This document shows positions 17,901 to 25,776 of a stretch of 64,000 nucleotides of DNA, one piece after another. Made by a program: the position numbers and the translations under genes. The notes beneath the pieces are model-generated. The model saw only the letters and a program-made list of their open reading frames with translations, searched no databases and was not told the origin of the DNA. Origin of the DNA: Streptomyces sp. MZ04 (GTDB lineage Bacteria; Actinomycetota; Actinomycetes; Streptomycetales; Streptomycetaceae); contig NZ_SRIC01000008.1 in NCBI RefSeq assembly GCF_004684775.1, positions 16,373 to 80,372 on the forward strand, read 5' to 3'. Position 1 is the stretch's first letter; the number at the start of each line of letters is the position of its first letter.

Positions 17901-18403
17901 TCGTTCCCTCCGCGAGCGGACTGCCCGGAGCCGCGACGCTGCGCGGGCATCTCGCGCGGCTGCTCCCCGGCTATATGGTGCCCGCGCTGTTCGTACCGCT
18001 CGTCGAGATCCCCGTCACCCGCAACGGCAAGGTGGACCGCAAGGCGCTGCCCGTGCCGCCGGTCGATGCGGGCACCGGTCAGGCCGGGCCTCGCCCGCAG
18101 GACGGAGCGCAGGCCGCCGTTGCCGCCATCTGGCGGCGGGTACTGCGCCGGGACGACATCGGGGCCGACGACAACTTCTTCGACGCGGGCGGAAGTTCAC
18201 TGTTGATCGTCGAGGTGATATCCAACCTGAACAGCGAGTTCGGGGTGGATCTTGCCTCCGTGGACATGTTCCGCAACCCCACCGTGCGCAGTATGGCCAC
18301 GCATCTGTCGGCGCTGGCAGGCGTGGGCCCGATGGTGAGCGCCACGGCTTACGGGCGGCGCCTGGACCGGTCGCTGATCCACCGGCGCAGGAACCGCCCT
18401 TGA
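14906..18403 (+). CDS. NRPS starter module: formyltransferase - degenerate C - A(Gly) - PCP
   Basis: A 1165-residue protein. Residues 1-~250 resemble Fmt/PurN formyltransferases, with NFHDALLPRHAG (~94-105) and DEGDILLQR (~134). Residues ~300-550 look like the C-terminal half of a condensation domain (DEAYWVRRLAG) without HHxxxDG. The A domain (~560-1040) has YTSGSTGRPKG, GELYIGG, YRTGDLVR and NGKVDRKAL. Reading the specificity positions gives D-I-L-Q-L-G-L-I-W-K, a glycine code. The PCP Ser is in DAGGSSLL (~1097). There is no TE or downstream C domain, so the formylglycyl thioester should be handed to a trans KS/PKS. Codon 40 (15023-15025) is TTA. F-A-PCP loading modules are known from linear gramicidin and oxazolomycin. 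Confidence 0.88.
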   Translation: MTASLSCVLAGENALLAECASRWLEKGHRIIALIAPDPELRAWARRRNIPALARFDELEPALDGAPFDYLFSISNLRLVPQRLLTLPRRLAVNFHDALLPRHAGLHATSWALLASPVEKSPVEHGVTWHVMTEAADEGDILLQRGFTVDADETAYSLNIKCFQAGADSFAELTDLLAAGGERRVPQNLGLRTYHGRHDVLPDGGLLRWSRDGAALHALVRATCFGPHPNRLGTAKAVGPGEILTVAESRLSRSRSGLRPGTVVSVDGDGITVATGGGDLTLGGFALPDAEPVTPLQLAARWGLERGRLLPEPDDEAVGELVAQLTATRADEAYWVRRLAGLRPMDLCHRGAVTAPAAVGRLDLTTAAPPGLASIRPGDRAGALLAAVLLYLARTAGEDEADIGFRAAQHAADARLFAAAVPLRLPVPEPGLGFADYCVAVADAVAAADKRVGFLRDVRSRYPVLRKVPGPHGLPIVVRIGAADTEQVGGGTAEILVSPTGDRCVWRLSADRIAADAAEALRADFGAFLRALADAPHDVAAVPLLSGSRRQLVLDRWNATGADYPRDRCVPDLIARQARRRPEAVAVVSDGGTLTYRGLQERSDRLAVALADRGVEPGDLVGVHLRRSADLVVGLLGVMKAGAAYVPLDPVYPPDRIRAMLADAGARLVVTNGGPTSPWKGVLPELCLDRLPQGVVVPSPYAARPDGLAYVIYTSGSTGRPKGVRVGHRALVNFLCSMAGSPGCTADDRLLAVTTVCFDIAGLELFLPLISGGSTELVPERTATDGFALRKRIRVSRPTLMQATPATWRMLIAAGWDGEPGLRALCGGEALPPDLAAGLLTRCAQLWNLYGPTETTIWSSAVRLGPGDRITLGRPIANTRCYVRDAQGRPLPPYVPGELYIGGDGVADGYHARPELTAEKFTSDELAGTGRLYRTGDLVRYLADGRLEYLNRIDDQVKLHGYRIELGEIEAALTGHGGVARAVVVVREDVPGDRRLVAYLVPSASGLPGAATLRGHLARLLPGYMVPALFVPLVEIPVTRNGKVDRKALPVPPVDAGTGQAGPRPQDGAQAAVAAIWRRVLRRDDIGADDNFFDAGGSSLLIVEVISNLNSEFGVDLASVDMFRNPTVRSMATHLSALAGVGPMVSATAYGRRLDRSLIHRRRNRP

Positions 18404-18416
18404 GCAGCGTCCCGTC

Positions 18417-18456
18417 TACTGTCTGAGGGTCTCGGCTACTGTCCGAGGGTCTCGGC
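18417..18456. repeat. 20-bp tandem duplication at the PKS 3' end
   Basis: Two near-identical 20-bp copies (CTACTGTCTGAGGGTCTCGG and a one-base variant) lie in tandem in the convergent NRPS/PKS gap. The inner copy encodes the last codons and stop of the PKS on the minus strand; the outer one is a non-coding duplicate. Confidence 0.6.
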
Positions 18457-21000
18457 GAAGTTCCGTACGAACTCCTCGATGGTCGGGTAGTCGATGAACG
18501 CGGTCGCCGGAATCTCGCAGCGCAGCTCGTCGCTGAGCTTGGCCGTCAGCTCGATCAGCATCAGTGACTCGGCATTGAGGTCGAACAGATTGACCGCCGG
18601 ATCGGGCAGCCCGCTCTCGGTGGGCTGCGGGCCGAGCGCCTTGCCGATCTCCGCCTGGAGATACTGAGTGAGCAGGTCTTCCTGCTCCGCTCCCCAGCGC
18701 CCGCCGACGATCTCACCCAGCGAAGGACCGTTCTGCGGGTGAGCACCGCAGCTTTCCGGGTCGTACCAGAAACGCTCACGCTGGAACGGATACGTGGGCA
18801 GTCCCACTCTGCGGAACGGTCGGCCGGAGTGGACCCGGGACCAGTCCACGGTCAGCCCGGCCAGCCAGGCCTGCCCGAGTGAGGCGAGCAGCCCGGACAT
18901 GCCGGGGTCGTGGACCGAGCCGTAGTCCGGGGCCATGCGCACGGGTATCAAGCCTGAGTCCCGCACCGCAGTCGCCATCGACGCCGGGTCGGACCCGTCC
19001 GCGGCGGAGACCGGACTGCCGGGGCCCCGCCAGCCGTCGCCGTCGGCCAGCCACAGCGGCTCGGCGGACGCAGTGGCCGGCGGTCCTGCCTGCCCCGGGT
19101 CCAGCATGAACGCCACGTCGAACAGGCCCGCCAGACAGCCCGCCGCGCGCCAGCCCTCGCCCGTGGCGAGCAGCCCGGCGGGCCGTACGCCCCAGCAGGA
19201 CCACACCTGGGCCGTGGCGTACTCCGCCAGGGCCGCGGCTACCGCGTCGCCCGTAGTGAGTGCCTTGCGAGCGTCGTCCTCGTCGCCGACAAGACCGGTA
19301 CAGGCGTTGTTGACGGCGGCGCGGAATGCGGGGAGTTGCTCGTACAGCGCCACGGCGTGCGCGCCGCCGTCCGGCGAGAGACCCGTGCACAGGAACGCGG
19401 CAGAGCCGGATTCTCGTACCACCTCGGCGGCCGCCACGCGGTCCCGGCTGCCGACCGCGAGCGCCATGGCGGCGTCCCGGACGCCGTCGGCGACGACGAA
19501 CCTGCGGTGTGCGTGAACGCGGCGACCGAGAGCCAGCGTTCCTGCGACGTCATGCAGAGGTGTCGCGGGAGCACGCCGCAGATGCCGGGCAAGAGTGGCG
19601 GCGGCGCGGTCCGCGGCGGGCGCGGTGGCAGCGGACACCAGAAGCAGAGCCGGGCCCTCGAAGACTGCCGGGGCAGCGGGCCGGGCCGGCGGCTCCTCGA
19701 GCACCACATGGGCGTTGGTCCCTCCGATGCCGAAGGAACTCACCCCCGCGCGGCGTGGTCCGTGGCCGGCAGTCTGCCAGTCGCACAGCTCCGTGTGCAC
19801 GCTGAACGGACCCTCGGCGAACGGGATCTGCGGATTCGGCGACTCGAAGTCGGCGGCCGGCACAAGACGGCCGTGGCGCAGCATCAGCACGGTCTTGATG
19901 AGCCCCGCCATGCCCGAAGCAGTGTCCAGATGCCCGATGGCGGACTTCACCGAGCCCAGGGCGCACGCATGATCCGGTCCTGCCGGGGCGAACGCGGCGT
20001 TGAGTGCGGCCACTTCGACGGGATCGCCGAGAGCCGTCCCCGTCCCGTGCGCCTCGACGTACGTGATCGTCTCCGGCGGACACTCGGCCACCCGCAGCGC
20101 GTCACTGATGACGGCTGCCTGACCATCGATGCTCGGCGCGGTGTAACTCGCCTTCAGCGAACCGTCGTTGTTGATCGCCGAGCCTTTGATCACCGCATGG
20201 ATCAGATCGCCGGCCGCCAGTGCGTCGCTCAGCCGCTTCAGAACCACCACTCCGACGCCGCTTCCGAGCACCGTGCCCTGCGCCTTGGCGTCGAAGGCAC
20301 GGCACCGCCCGTCGGGCGAGAAGATCATGCCTTCCTGGTACAGATATCCCTGGTCCTGTGGGATGCGGATATGGGCGCTGCCGGCCAGCGCCGTATCGCA
20401 CTCTCCGCCGAGCAGGGCCAGGCACGCCAGATGGACGGCGACCAGCGAAGTGGAGCACGCGGTACCGACGTTCACACTGGGCCCGCGCAGCCCCAGCTTG
20501 TACGAGACCCTGGTGGCGAGGAAGTCCTTGTCACTGGCGATCATCAGCCGGTAGCGCTCGACATCGGATGCCGTGCGAAACCGGTCGGCCAGATAGTGCC
20601 AGGCGTACGCGTTGAGTCCGGCCCCCGCATAGACACCGACCGTGTCGAGGCAGCGGTCGGGATCGCAGCCGGCATCCTCAAGGGCGGTCAGCGCGCACTC
20701 CAGGAAGACGCGCTGTTGCGGGTCGAGCACTTCGGCCTCGTCCCGCGGGATACGGAACAGGTCCGCGTCGAACATATCGCTGTCCGCAAGCACCTGGCCC
20801 GCCTTCACATAGCGTGGATCGGCCAGCAGTTCCGGGGCCACGCCGGCCGCAAGCAGCTCCTGACCGGTGAAGTACGTGGTGGTCCGGGTGCCGGCGCACA
20901 GGTTCTGCCAGAACTGCCCCACGTTCTCGGCGCCGGGAAAACGGCACGCCATCCCGACGACGGCCACATCCGCCTCGCGTATCTCGACAGTCGCATCCAT
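18436..21000 (-). CDS. PKS module: KS - degenerate AT - ACP
   Basis: About 854 residues. KS residues 1-~430: TACSTS Cys (~183), EAHGTGTALGD and KSAIGHLDTASG histidines, all intact. Residues ~455-740 align with an AT by GVRPAGLLA..., ALYEQLPAFRAAV and the post-AT linker VGLPTYPFQRERF. However, GQGSQ reads GLSPDG and the nucleophile motif GHSxGE is lost (ATGEGW), and much of the C-terminal AT subdomain is missing, so it should be inactive. The ACP Ser is in NAESLMLIEL (~810). The module would need acyl transfer in trans, possibly from FabD or the KAS III-like protein. No KR, DH or TE. ATG at 21000 has AAGGA upstream and follows the PP-loop gene by ~12 nt. Confidence 0.85.
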   Translation of the reverse strand: MDATVEIREADVAVVGMACRFPGAENVGQFWQNLCAGTRTTTYFTGQELLAAGVAPELLADPRYVKAGQVLADSDMFDADLFRIPRDEAEVLDPQQRVFLECALTALEDAGCDPDRCLDTVGVYAGAGLNAYAWHYLADRFRTASDVERYRLMIASDKDFLATRVSYKLGLRGPSVNVGTACSTSLVAVHLACLALLGGECDTALAGSAHIRIPQDQGYLYQEGMIFSPDGRCRAFDAKAQGTVLGSGVGVVVLKRLSDALAAGDLIHAVIKGSAINNDGSLKASYTAPSIDGQAAVISDALRVAECPPETITYVEAHGTGTALGDPVEVAALNAAFAPAGPDHACALGSVKSAIGHLDTASGMAGLIKTVLMLRHGRLVPAADFESPNPQIPFAEGPFSVHTELCDWQTAGHGPRRAGVSSFGIGGTNAHVVLEEPPARPAAPAVFEGPALLLVSAATAPAADRAAATLARHLRRAPATPLHDVAGTLALGRRVHAHRRFVVADGVRDAAMALAVGSRDRVAAAEVVRESGSAAFLCTGLSPDGGAHAVALYEQLPAFRAAVNNACTGLVGDEDDARKALTTGDAVAAALAEYATAQVWSCWGVRPAGLLATGEGWRAAGCLAGLFDVAFMLDPGQAGPPATASAEPLWLADGDGWRGPGSPVSAADGSDPASMATAVRDSGLIPVRMAPDYGSVHDPGMSGLLASLGQAWLAGLTVDWSRVHSGRPFRRVGLPTYPFQRERFWYDPESCGAHPQNGPSLGEIVGGRWGAEQEDLLTQYLQAEIGKALGPQPTESGLPDPAVNLFDLNAESLMLIELTAKLSDELRCEIPATAFIDYPTIEEFVRNFAETLGQ

Positions 21001-21011
21001 GGTGGGTCCTT

Positions 21012-22151
21012 TCACGGCAACCGGATGCCCACGTCGGCCGCGACGGCGGGCATGTCGAGGAAGCTCTGGGCGACGAACCGAGCCGCTGACTCGTCGGCGT
21101 CCAGATCGCGGAAGATGTCGATGAGCTCCCGCAGTTGCTCGTCGCGATCGCCCTCCCCGGCGGCGATCTGCAGGGTCACTTCCCGCAGCCGTTCCTCGAC
21201 CCGCTGGATGTCGAGGACCTGGGGGAACTTGATGCTGAAGGTGGAGCGGTGAGTGCCGCTGTTGTTGCGCTTGACCGCGCGCACATGGCTGGCCGCGTTG
21301 AGCTTGTAGAACATGCAGTCCCAGTGTTTGAACGAGTAGTAGTTCAGCAGCGGGAACAGGGTGCAGTGGGTTTCCAGCGGTGAGGACTCGTAAAGCCCCT
21401 TGGCCTTCAGCTCGGCCACCATCCGGTCCGGGTCGTAGCTGTGCCGCATCGCGATGAACGGAAACACGATCTTGGGCAGCTCGTGTTCCTCCGCGAACAG
21501 CACCTCTTCCAGCTCGCCCCGGAACACCTCGTCGGTCAGCCGGGTCCCGAACGCGTCGTAGAAACCCCGGACGATCTCCCTGACATTGGACTCCATCGTC
21601 AGGATCTGCTGCGGGTCCGCGCACATCGCGATGTAGGGGATGCGGTGGCGATGGGCGTGCAGCACCGCGCGCAGCACGAAGAAGGTACGGCACGAGGCGC
21701 ACGGCAGCTTCTCGTCGAGGTAGGTACCCGGCTTTCTCGGGGCAGGCCGGTTGAAGACCTCCCGCATCACCTTCTTGATGCTGTCGTCGTCCGAGTCAAG
21801 GACGAAGTCCGCCGGAATCTTCTCCCGGGCAAGCCGGATGTTGTCGGCGGCATGCGCACTCTCGAACGGCACATCGAAGGTATAGGCAAGGACGCGTTTG
21901 CCGAATTCATTGACAAACTTGTCCAGCATGTAGGTGCTGTCCTTGCCGCCGCTGTACATGAAGAGACAGTCGTACGGCACAGCCGGATTCCGAGGCGCCT
22001 GCTGAAATTCCTCGAAGACCGCGTTGGTGTACCGGTAGTTCACCAGTAGATCGCCGGCTATGTCCAGCCGGCAAAGATTGCACACCCCGGCATCATCGAC
22101 GGATATCCCCGGATGTCCGCTACTCAACGTACACACACTGCAAAGAGTCAC
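21012..22151 (-). CDS. PP-loop ATPase with zinc-ribbon-like N-terminus (N-acetyl sugar amidotransferase/TtcA-like)
   Basis: About 379 residues from a GTG at 22151 (TTG at 22169 is an alternative). The N-terminus MTLCSVC...GVCNLC has paired cysteines as in N-acetyl sugar amidotransferases. MYSGGKDSTYML (~64) is the adenylating PP-loop, and LPCASC (~148) is a second cysteine pair. Such enzymes adenylate a carbonyl and install N or S from ammonia or a sulfur donor. It is operonic with the KS-AT-ACP protein, so it may act on a carrier-bound chain or thio/amidate the product. No glutaminase partner is adjacent. The divergent promoter with the PurB-like lyase carries a StrR-like site. Exact reaction unknown. 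Confidence 0.75.
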   Translation of the reverse strand: MTLCSVCTLSSGHPGISVDDAGVCNLCRLDIAGDLLVNYRYTNAVFEEFQQAPRNPAVPYDCLFMYSGGKDSTYMLDKFVNEFGKRVLAYTFDVPFESAHAADNIRLAREKIPADFVLDSDDDSIKKVMREVFNRPAPRKPGTYLDEKLPCASCRTFFVLRAVLHAHRHRIPYIAMCADPQQILTMESNVREIVRGFYDAFGTRLTDEVFRGELEEVLFAEEHELPKIVFPFIAMRHSYDPDRMVAELKAKGLYESSPLETHCTLFPLLNYYSFKHWDCMFYKLNAASHVRAVKRNNSGTHRSTFSIKFPQVLDIQRVEERLREVTLQIAAGEGDRDEQLRELIDIFRDLDADESAARFVAQSFLDMPAVAADVGIRLP

Positions 22152-22193
22152 GGCGGTCAGGCTAACCAACGTCTAGGCCGGATTCTGCCGGTT

Positions 22194-22218
22194 CAACTGC
22201 GGAATCGGTGCGCAGTTG
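22194..22218. promoter_or_regulatory. Putative StrR-type binding site 2
   Basis: CAACTGC (22194-22200) and GCAGTTG (22212-22218) with an 11-bp spacer; the match extends to CAACTGCG-N9-CGCAGTTG. It lies between the divergent PP-loop/PKS and lyase/GNAT/amidase operons. Confidence 0.6.
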
Positions 22219-22332
22219 TCACCGGCCGTACGCTGGTGAAGACTTCCCGGCCCAAACGCTGCTGCCGCGAATGCGAACGGCGCCGTATCGCCGCTATTCC
22301 AGGACGGTGTGCGCCGTCCGGGAAGGACCGAG

Positions 22333-23616
22333 ATGATTCCGCGTTATACGTGTCCGGAGATGGCGGAGTTATGGACGGATCAGGCCCGCTTCTCGCTGTG
22401 GGTGCGGGTGGAGGTACTGGCGTCCCAGGCCCAGGCGTTCCTGGACGTGGTGCCGGCCGACGCCCTGGACGACATCGTCCGGGCGCCGGTGCCCGACCCG
22501 GCGCGGATCGCGGAGCATGAGCGGGAACGGGATCATGAGGTCCTCTCCTTCCTCGCCGCGTACTGCGAGGGGATGCCCGAAGAGTCGGCCCGCTGGGTGC
22601 ACTTGGGCATGACCAGCTACGACCTGGTGGACACCGCACTCGGCCACACCCTCGCCCGCAGCTGCGACCTGCTGATCCGCGCCACCACCCGGCTGCGTGA
22701 GGTGCTTGCGGACCGGGCGGCCGAGCACTGGGGCACGCTCTGTGTGGGCCGCACCCACGGAGTCCACGCCGAGCCGACGACCTTCGGTCACAGGCTGGCC
22801 GGATTCGCGTTCGCCATGGACCGCTCGCTGCAGCGGCTGCGAGCGGCCCGGGAGGCCGTCGCCGTGGGAACGATCTCGGGATCCGTGGGCACCTACGCCC
22901 TGATCGACCCGTTCGTGGAAACCTACGTCTGCGGTGAGTTGGGACTCGGCGTCGAGCCGGCGCCCACCCAGGTGGTGGCACGCGACCGCCATGCCCAGTT
23001 GGTGCAGGCGGTGGCCACTCTGGGCGGCTGCATCGAGCAAATCGCCCTGGAACTGCGCCTGTTGCAGCGGACCGAGGTCCGCGAGGTCGAGGAGCGGCGC
23101 GCCTCGGCCTACCAAGGATCGAGTGCCATGCCGCACAAGCGCAATCCGACGACCAGCGAGCGCCTGTGCGGTCTTTCCCGGCTGCTGCGCGGCTACGCGT
23201 CGATGGCCCTGGAGGACGTGGCGCTCTGGCATGAGCGGGACCTCGCTCACCAGGCGGTCGAACGGGTGATCCTGCCCGACTGCTTGGCCGTCGCGCACTA
23301 CCAGGTGATCGCGGCCGTCGAACTCGTCTCCTGTATGGAGGTGTTTCCGGACCGTATGCGCCAGGCGCTGGACACGACCGGCGGCCTGACCCTCAGCTCG
23401 GCGGTGCTTGCCGATCTGCTGCGGGACGGCGTCGAGCGCGAGACGGCCTATCGCACGGTGCAGTCGGCGGCGAACAGGTCACTGGCCGACGGCACGGACT
23501 TCGTCGCGGAGCTCGGTAAGGAGGGCGTCGCGGCCGGGGTGACACCGGAGCGTTTCCTGGTCCATCACGACGTGATCCTCAAGCGATTGGACGCCCTGCG
23601 TGAACGGGAAGATTGA
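22333..23616 (+). CDS. Adenylosuccinate-lyase homologue (hydrazinosuccinate-type lyase, KinK/FzmR-like)
   Basis: A 427-residue fumarase-superfamily lyase closest to PurB: HLGMTSYDLVDTAL (~88-101), GRTHGVHAEPTTFG (~139-152) and the catalytic loop YQGSSAMPHKRNP (~260-272). ATG at 22333 follows GGAAGGACCGAG; an upstream GTG is less likely. In the kinamycin/fosfazinomycin hydrazine route a PurB homologue eliminates fumarate from N-acetylated hydrazinosuccinate to release acetylhydrazine. The next two genes (GNAT, amidase) are exactly the partners of that step and overlap it. Codon 13 (22369-22371) is TTA. A purine role is unlikely in this setting. Confidence 0.85.
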   Translation: MIPRYTCPEMAELWTDQARFSLWVRVEVLASQAQAFLDVVPADALDDIVRAPVPDPARIAEHERERDHEVLSFLAAYCEGMPEESARWVHLGMTSYDLVDTALGHTLARSCDLLIRATTRLREVLADRAAEHWGTLCVGRTHGVHAEPTTFGHRLAGFAFAMDRSLQRLRAAREAVAVGTISGSVGTYALIDPFVETYVCGELGLGVEPAPTQVVARDRHAQLVQAVATLGGCIEQIALELRLLQRTEVREVEERRASAYQGSSAMPHKRNPTTSERLCGLSRLLRGYASMALEDVALWHERDLAHQAVERVILPDCLAVAHYQVIAAVELVSCMEVFPDRMRQALDTTGGLTLSSAVLADLLRDGVERETAYRTVQSAANRSLADGTDFVAELGKEGVAAGVTPERFLVHHDVILKRLDALRERED

Positions 23617-24001
23617 GCGCGTCGAAGGCGCCGCGCTGGATGTCGACGAGGTGCTCGCGGTCTACCGCTCATCGGGCCTCGGCGAGCGCCGGCCGATCGG
23701 GGACCGCGGGCGCTTCACGGCGATGCTGCGCAACGCCAACCTGGTCATGGTCTGCCGTACCGACAGCGAGCTGGTGGGGATCGCCCGCTGCGTCTCCGAC
23801 TTCTCGTACACCACCTATCTGTCGGACATCGCGGTCAGCGCCGGACATCAGCGGTCCGGCATCGGACGTGCCCTGATCGATGCGGTACGGCTGGAGGCAC
23901 CCACCGCCAAGATCGTGCTGCTTTCGGCGCCCGCCGCCACGGAGTACTACCCCCATATCGGCTTCACCCGGCACGACTCGGCATGGGTGTGGAACCCGTG
24001 A
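23600..24001 (+). CDS. GNAT N-acetyltransferase of the hydrazine cassette (KinN/FzmQ-like)
   Basis: A 133-residue GNAT, GTG start overlapping the lyase stop by 17 nt. The acetyl-CoA loop is HQRSGIGRALIDAV (~93-106), preceded by the beta strand YLSDIAVSAG; the C-terminal EYYPHIGFTRHDSAW is typical of small GNATs. In the hydrazine pathway a GNAT acetylates hydrazinosuccinate before the lyase step. The tight operon with that lyase and the amidase supports this role. It ends inside the amidase gene (19-nt overlap). Confidence 0.82.
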   Translation: MNGKIERVEGAALDVDEVLAVYRSSGLGERRPIGDRGRFTAMLRNANLVMVCRTDSELVGIARCVSDFSYTTYLSDIAVSAGHQRSGIGRALIDAVRLEAPTAKIVLLSAPAATEYYPHIGFTRHDSAWVWNP

Positions 24002-25368
24002 CGGCGGTCCGGGGTGTCGGCGACACCCGCGAGGCGATGCGACAGGGCGAGTGCTCGGCCATCGGACATGTGGAGGCCGCGCTGACCGCCATCGCCGCAC
24101 AGGACAAGGAACTCGGGGCGTTCGTCACCGTCGCAGGCGACCAGGCGGTCGCCGAGGCGGAGGCGGCCGACCGGACGATCCGCGAACTCGGCCCGCGGGC
24201 CTGGGTGCGGCGGCCGCTGCTCGGCATCACCGTCTCGGTGAAGGACCTCGTCCAGACCGGGGACCTGCCGACGCTGCGTGGCTCGCTGCTCGAGAACCGG
24301 CGCGAGCCCGTCGACGCGCCTGCCGTCGCCCGGCTGCGGGCCGCCGGGGCCATCGTGATCGGCAAGACCACCACATCCGAGTACGGCTGGTGCGGTAGCA
24401 CAGTGAGCCGGATCGGGCCCGCCACCCGCAATCCGTTCGACCACGAGCGCTCCGCCGGCGGATCGAGCGGCGGCGCCGCGGTGTCGGTGGCCGCCGGTAT
24501 GTGTGCGGCCGCGCTCGGCACCGATGGCGCAGGATCGGTCCGGATACCGGCGGCGTTCTGTGGGGTGGTCGGGTTCAAGCCGTCGTACGGCCGGATCCCG
24601 TATGTGCCGGCCTGCGCCGACCGCCTTGCGCATCTGGGGCCGCTCACCACGAGTGTGGCGGACGCGGCCGAACTCACCACGGTGATGACCGGTGCCTCGC
24701 CGCTCGACCCCGACTCGGGCTTCGTCCCGGCGCCCCGGCGGGAGGCGCCGCTGCGGATCGCCTGGCTCGAATTCCCCGGCACGCAGCCGGAGATCCGCAC
24801 AGTGGCCGAGAACGCCCGTGCGGTGCTGTCCGTTCTGGGTCATCGGGTCGAGCACATCGACATACCCTTCCCCGACCCGGGGCCTGCGCTACGAGACATC
24901 ATCGCGGCCGCCGACGCCGCCGCGTCCGCGCCCGAGGACGATCCCCTGTGCGACCCGGGGCGTCTTGCTGTCATCCGGTACGGCCGGACCGTCGGCGGAG
25001 CCGCGGTGTTGCGCGCGGAGGAGACCCGGATGGAGTTGAGGATCCGGCTGCGGGCGCTGATGGAGCGCTACGACCTGCTCGCCATGGCCACGGTCCCCAT
25101 CGAGCCGTTCGCCGCCGAGGCCATCGGGCCGCCCTGGGCCGCGGACCCCGGTGATCTGCTCTGGCTGTCCTGGACACCGGCCACCTATCCGTTCAACATG
25201 ACCGGCCAGCCCGCGGTGTCCCTGCCGGTGGGGAAGACCGCCGCCGGGCTTCCGGTGGGGCTGCAGCTTGTCGGACCCTTCCGGGGCGACGATGTGGTGT
25301 TGTCCACCGCGCGCGCCGTCGAGTCGGCCCTCGGTACGGATCAGCGGCCGATGCTGGTCCCACAATGA
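23983..25368 (+). CDS. Amidase-signature hydrolase of the hydrazine cassette (KinM/FzmO-like)
   Basis: A 461-residue amidase-signature enzyme with a complete Ser-cisSer-Lys triad: TVSVKDL (Lys ~86), SAGGSSGGAA (cis-Ser ~161) and GTDGAGSVRIPAAFCG (nucleophile Ser ~185). In kinamycin/fosfazinomycin-type pathways the amidase strips the acetyl group once acetylhydrazine has been loaded on glutamate, leaving glutamylhydrazine. It is coupled to the GNAT by a 19-nt overlap. It could also be an aryl-acylamidase or indole-acetamide hydrolase by sequence, but the context argues for the hydrazine role. Confidence 0.82.
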   Translation: MGVEPVTAVRGVGDTREAMRQGECSAIGHVEAALTAIAAQDKELGAFVTVAGDQAVAEAEAADRTIRELGPRAWVRRPLLGITVSVKDLVQTGDLPTLRGSLLENRREPVDAPAVARLRAAGAIVIGKTTTSEYGWCGSTVSRIGPATRNPFDHERSAGGSSGGAAVSVAAGMCAAALGTDGAGSVRIPAAFCGVVGFKPSYGRIPYVPACADRLAHLGPLTTSVADAAELTTVMTGASPLDPDSGFVPAPRREAPLRIAWLEFPGTQPEIRTVAENARAVLSVLGHRVEHIDIPFPDPGPALRDIIAAADAAASAPEDDPLCDPGRLAVIRYGRTVGGAAVLRAEETRMELRIRLRALMERYDLLAMATVPIEPFAAEAIGPPWAADPGDLLWLSWTPATYPFNMTGQPAVSLPVGKTAAGLPVGLQLVGPFRGDDVVLSTARAVESALGTDQRPMLVPQ

Positions 25369-25402
25369 GCCCGACCGGTATGGTCCCGACGGGGAGGTTC
25401 AA

Positions 25403-25762
25403 GTGTTCGGTCTTGGTGAGCGTGAATCGGCCATTATGGATGTTCTCTGGACAGCGGAACGGCCCATGAAGGTCCGTGAGGTCCTGGACTCTCTGGAAGG
25501 CCGTCGCCTGGCCTATACGACGGTGATGACCATCCTCGACAACCTGCACCGCAAAGAATGGGTGCAGCGGGCGATGGGCGGCCTCGCATACCGCTACGTT
25601 CCCGCCTTCAGCAGGGAGGAAGCCGCCGCCCGCGCGCTGCGCCAGGTACTTCAGGCGTCAGGGGACCCTGACGGCGCGCTCCTCTATTTCGCGGAGTCGG
25701 CCACGGACCGCGAGTCCGAACTGCTGCGTGCCGCCCTGGGAAAGAAGCAGCGCCGGTCCTGA
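25403..25762 (+). CDS. BlaI/MecI-family transcriptional repressor
   Basis: A 119-residue winged-helix protein: FGLGERESAIMDVLW, PMKVREVLDSL and AYTTVMTILDNLHRKEWVQR form the BlaI DNA-binding fold (~1-80). The C-terminal helix with ALRQVLQASGD would be the dimerisation region. GTG at 25403 is preceded by GGGGAGG. BlaI repressors are usually paired with a BlaR1/M56 membrane peptidase; the only one here is at 38235, 13 kb away. The gene lies 34 nt after the amidase, so it probably belongs to the same transcript and may control cluster or resistance genes. Confidence 0.85.
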   Translation: MFGLGERESAIMDVLWTAERPMKVREVLDSLEGRRLAYTTVMTILDNLHRKEWVQRAMGGLAYRYVPAFSREEAAARALRQVLQASGDPDGALLYFAESATDRESELLRAALGKKQRRS

Positions 25763-25776
25763 TGAAGGAGCCTCGT

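Noticed and set aside
15023..17950. 975-codon minus-strand frame opposite the NRPS
   Set aside because: Shadow of the NRPS coding strand; composition is biased and no domain is recognisable.
22333..23616. Housekeeping adenylosuccinate lyase PurB
   Set aside because: It is coupled to a GNAT and an amidase, carries a TTA codon and sits behind a StrR-like site, none expected for purine synthesis.
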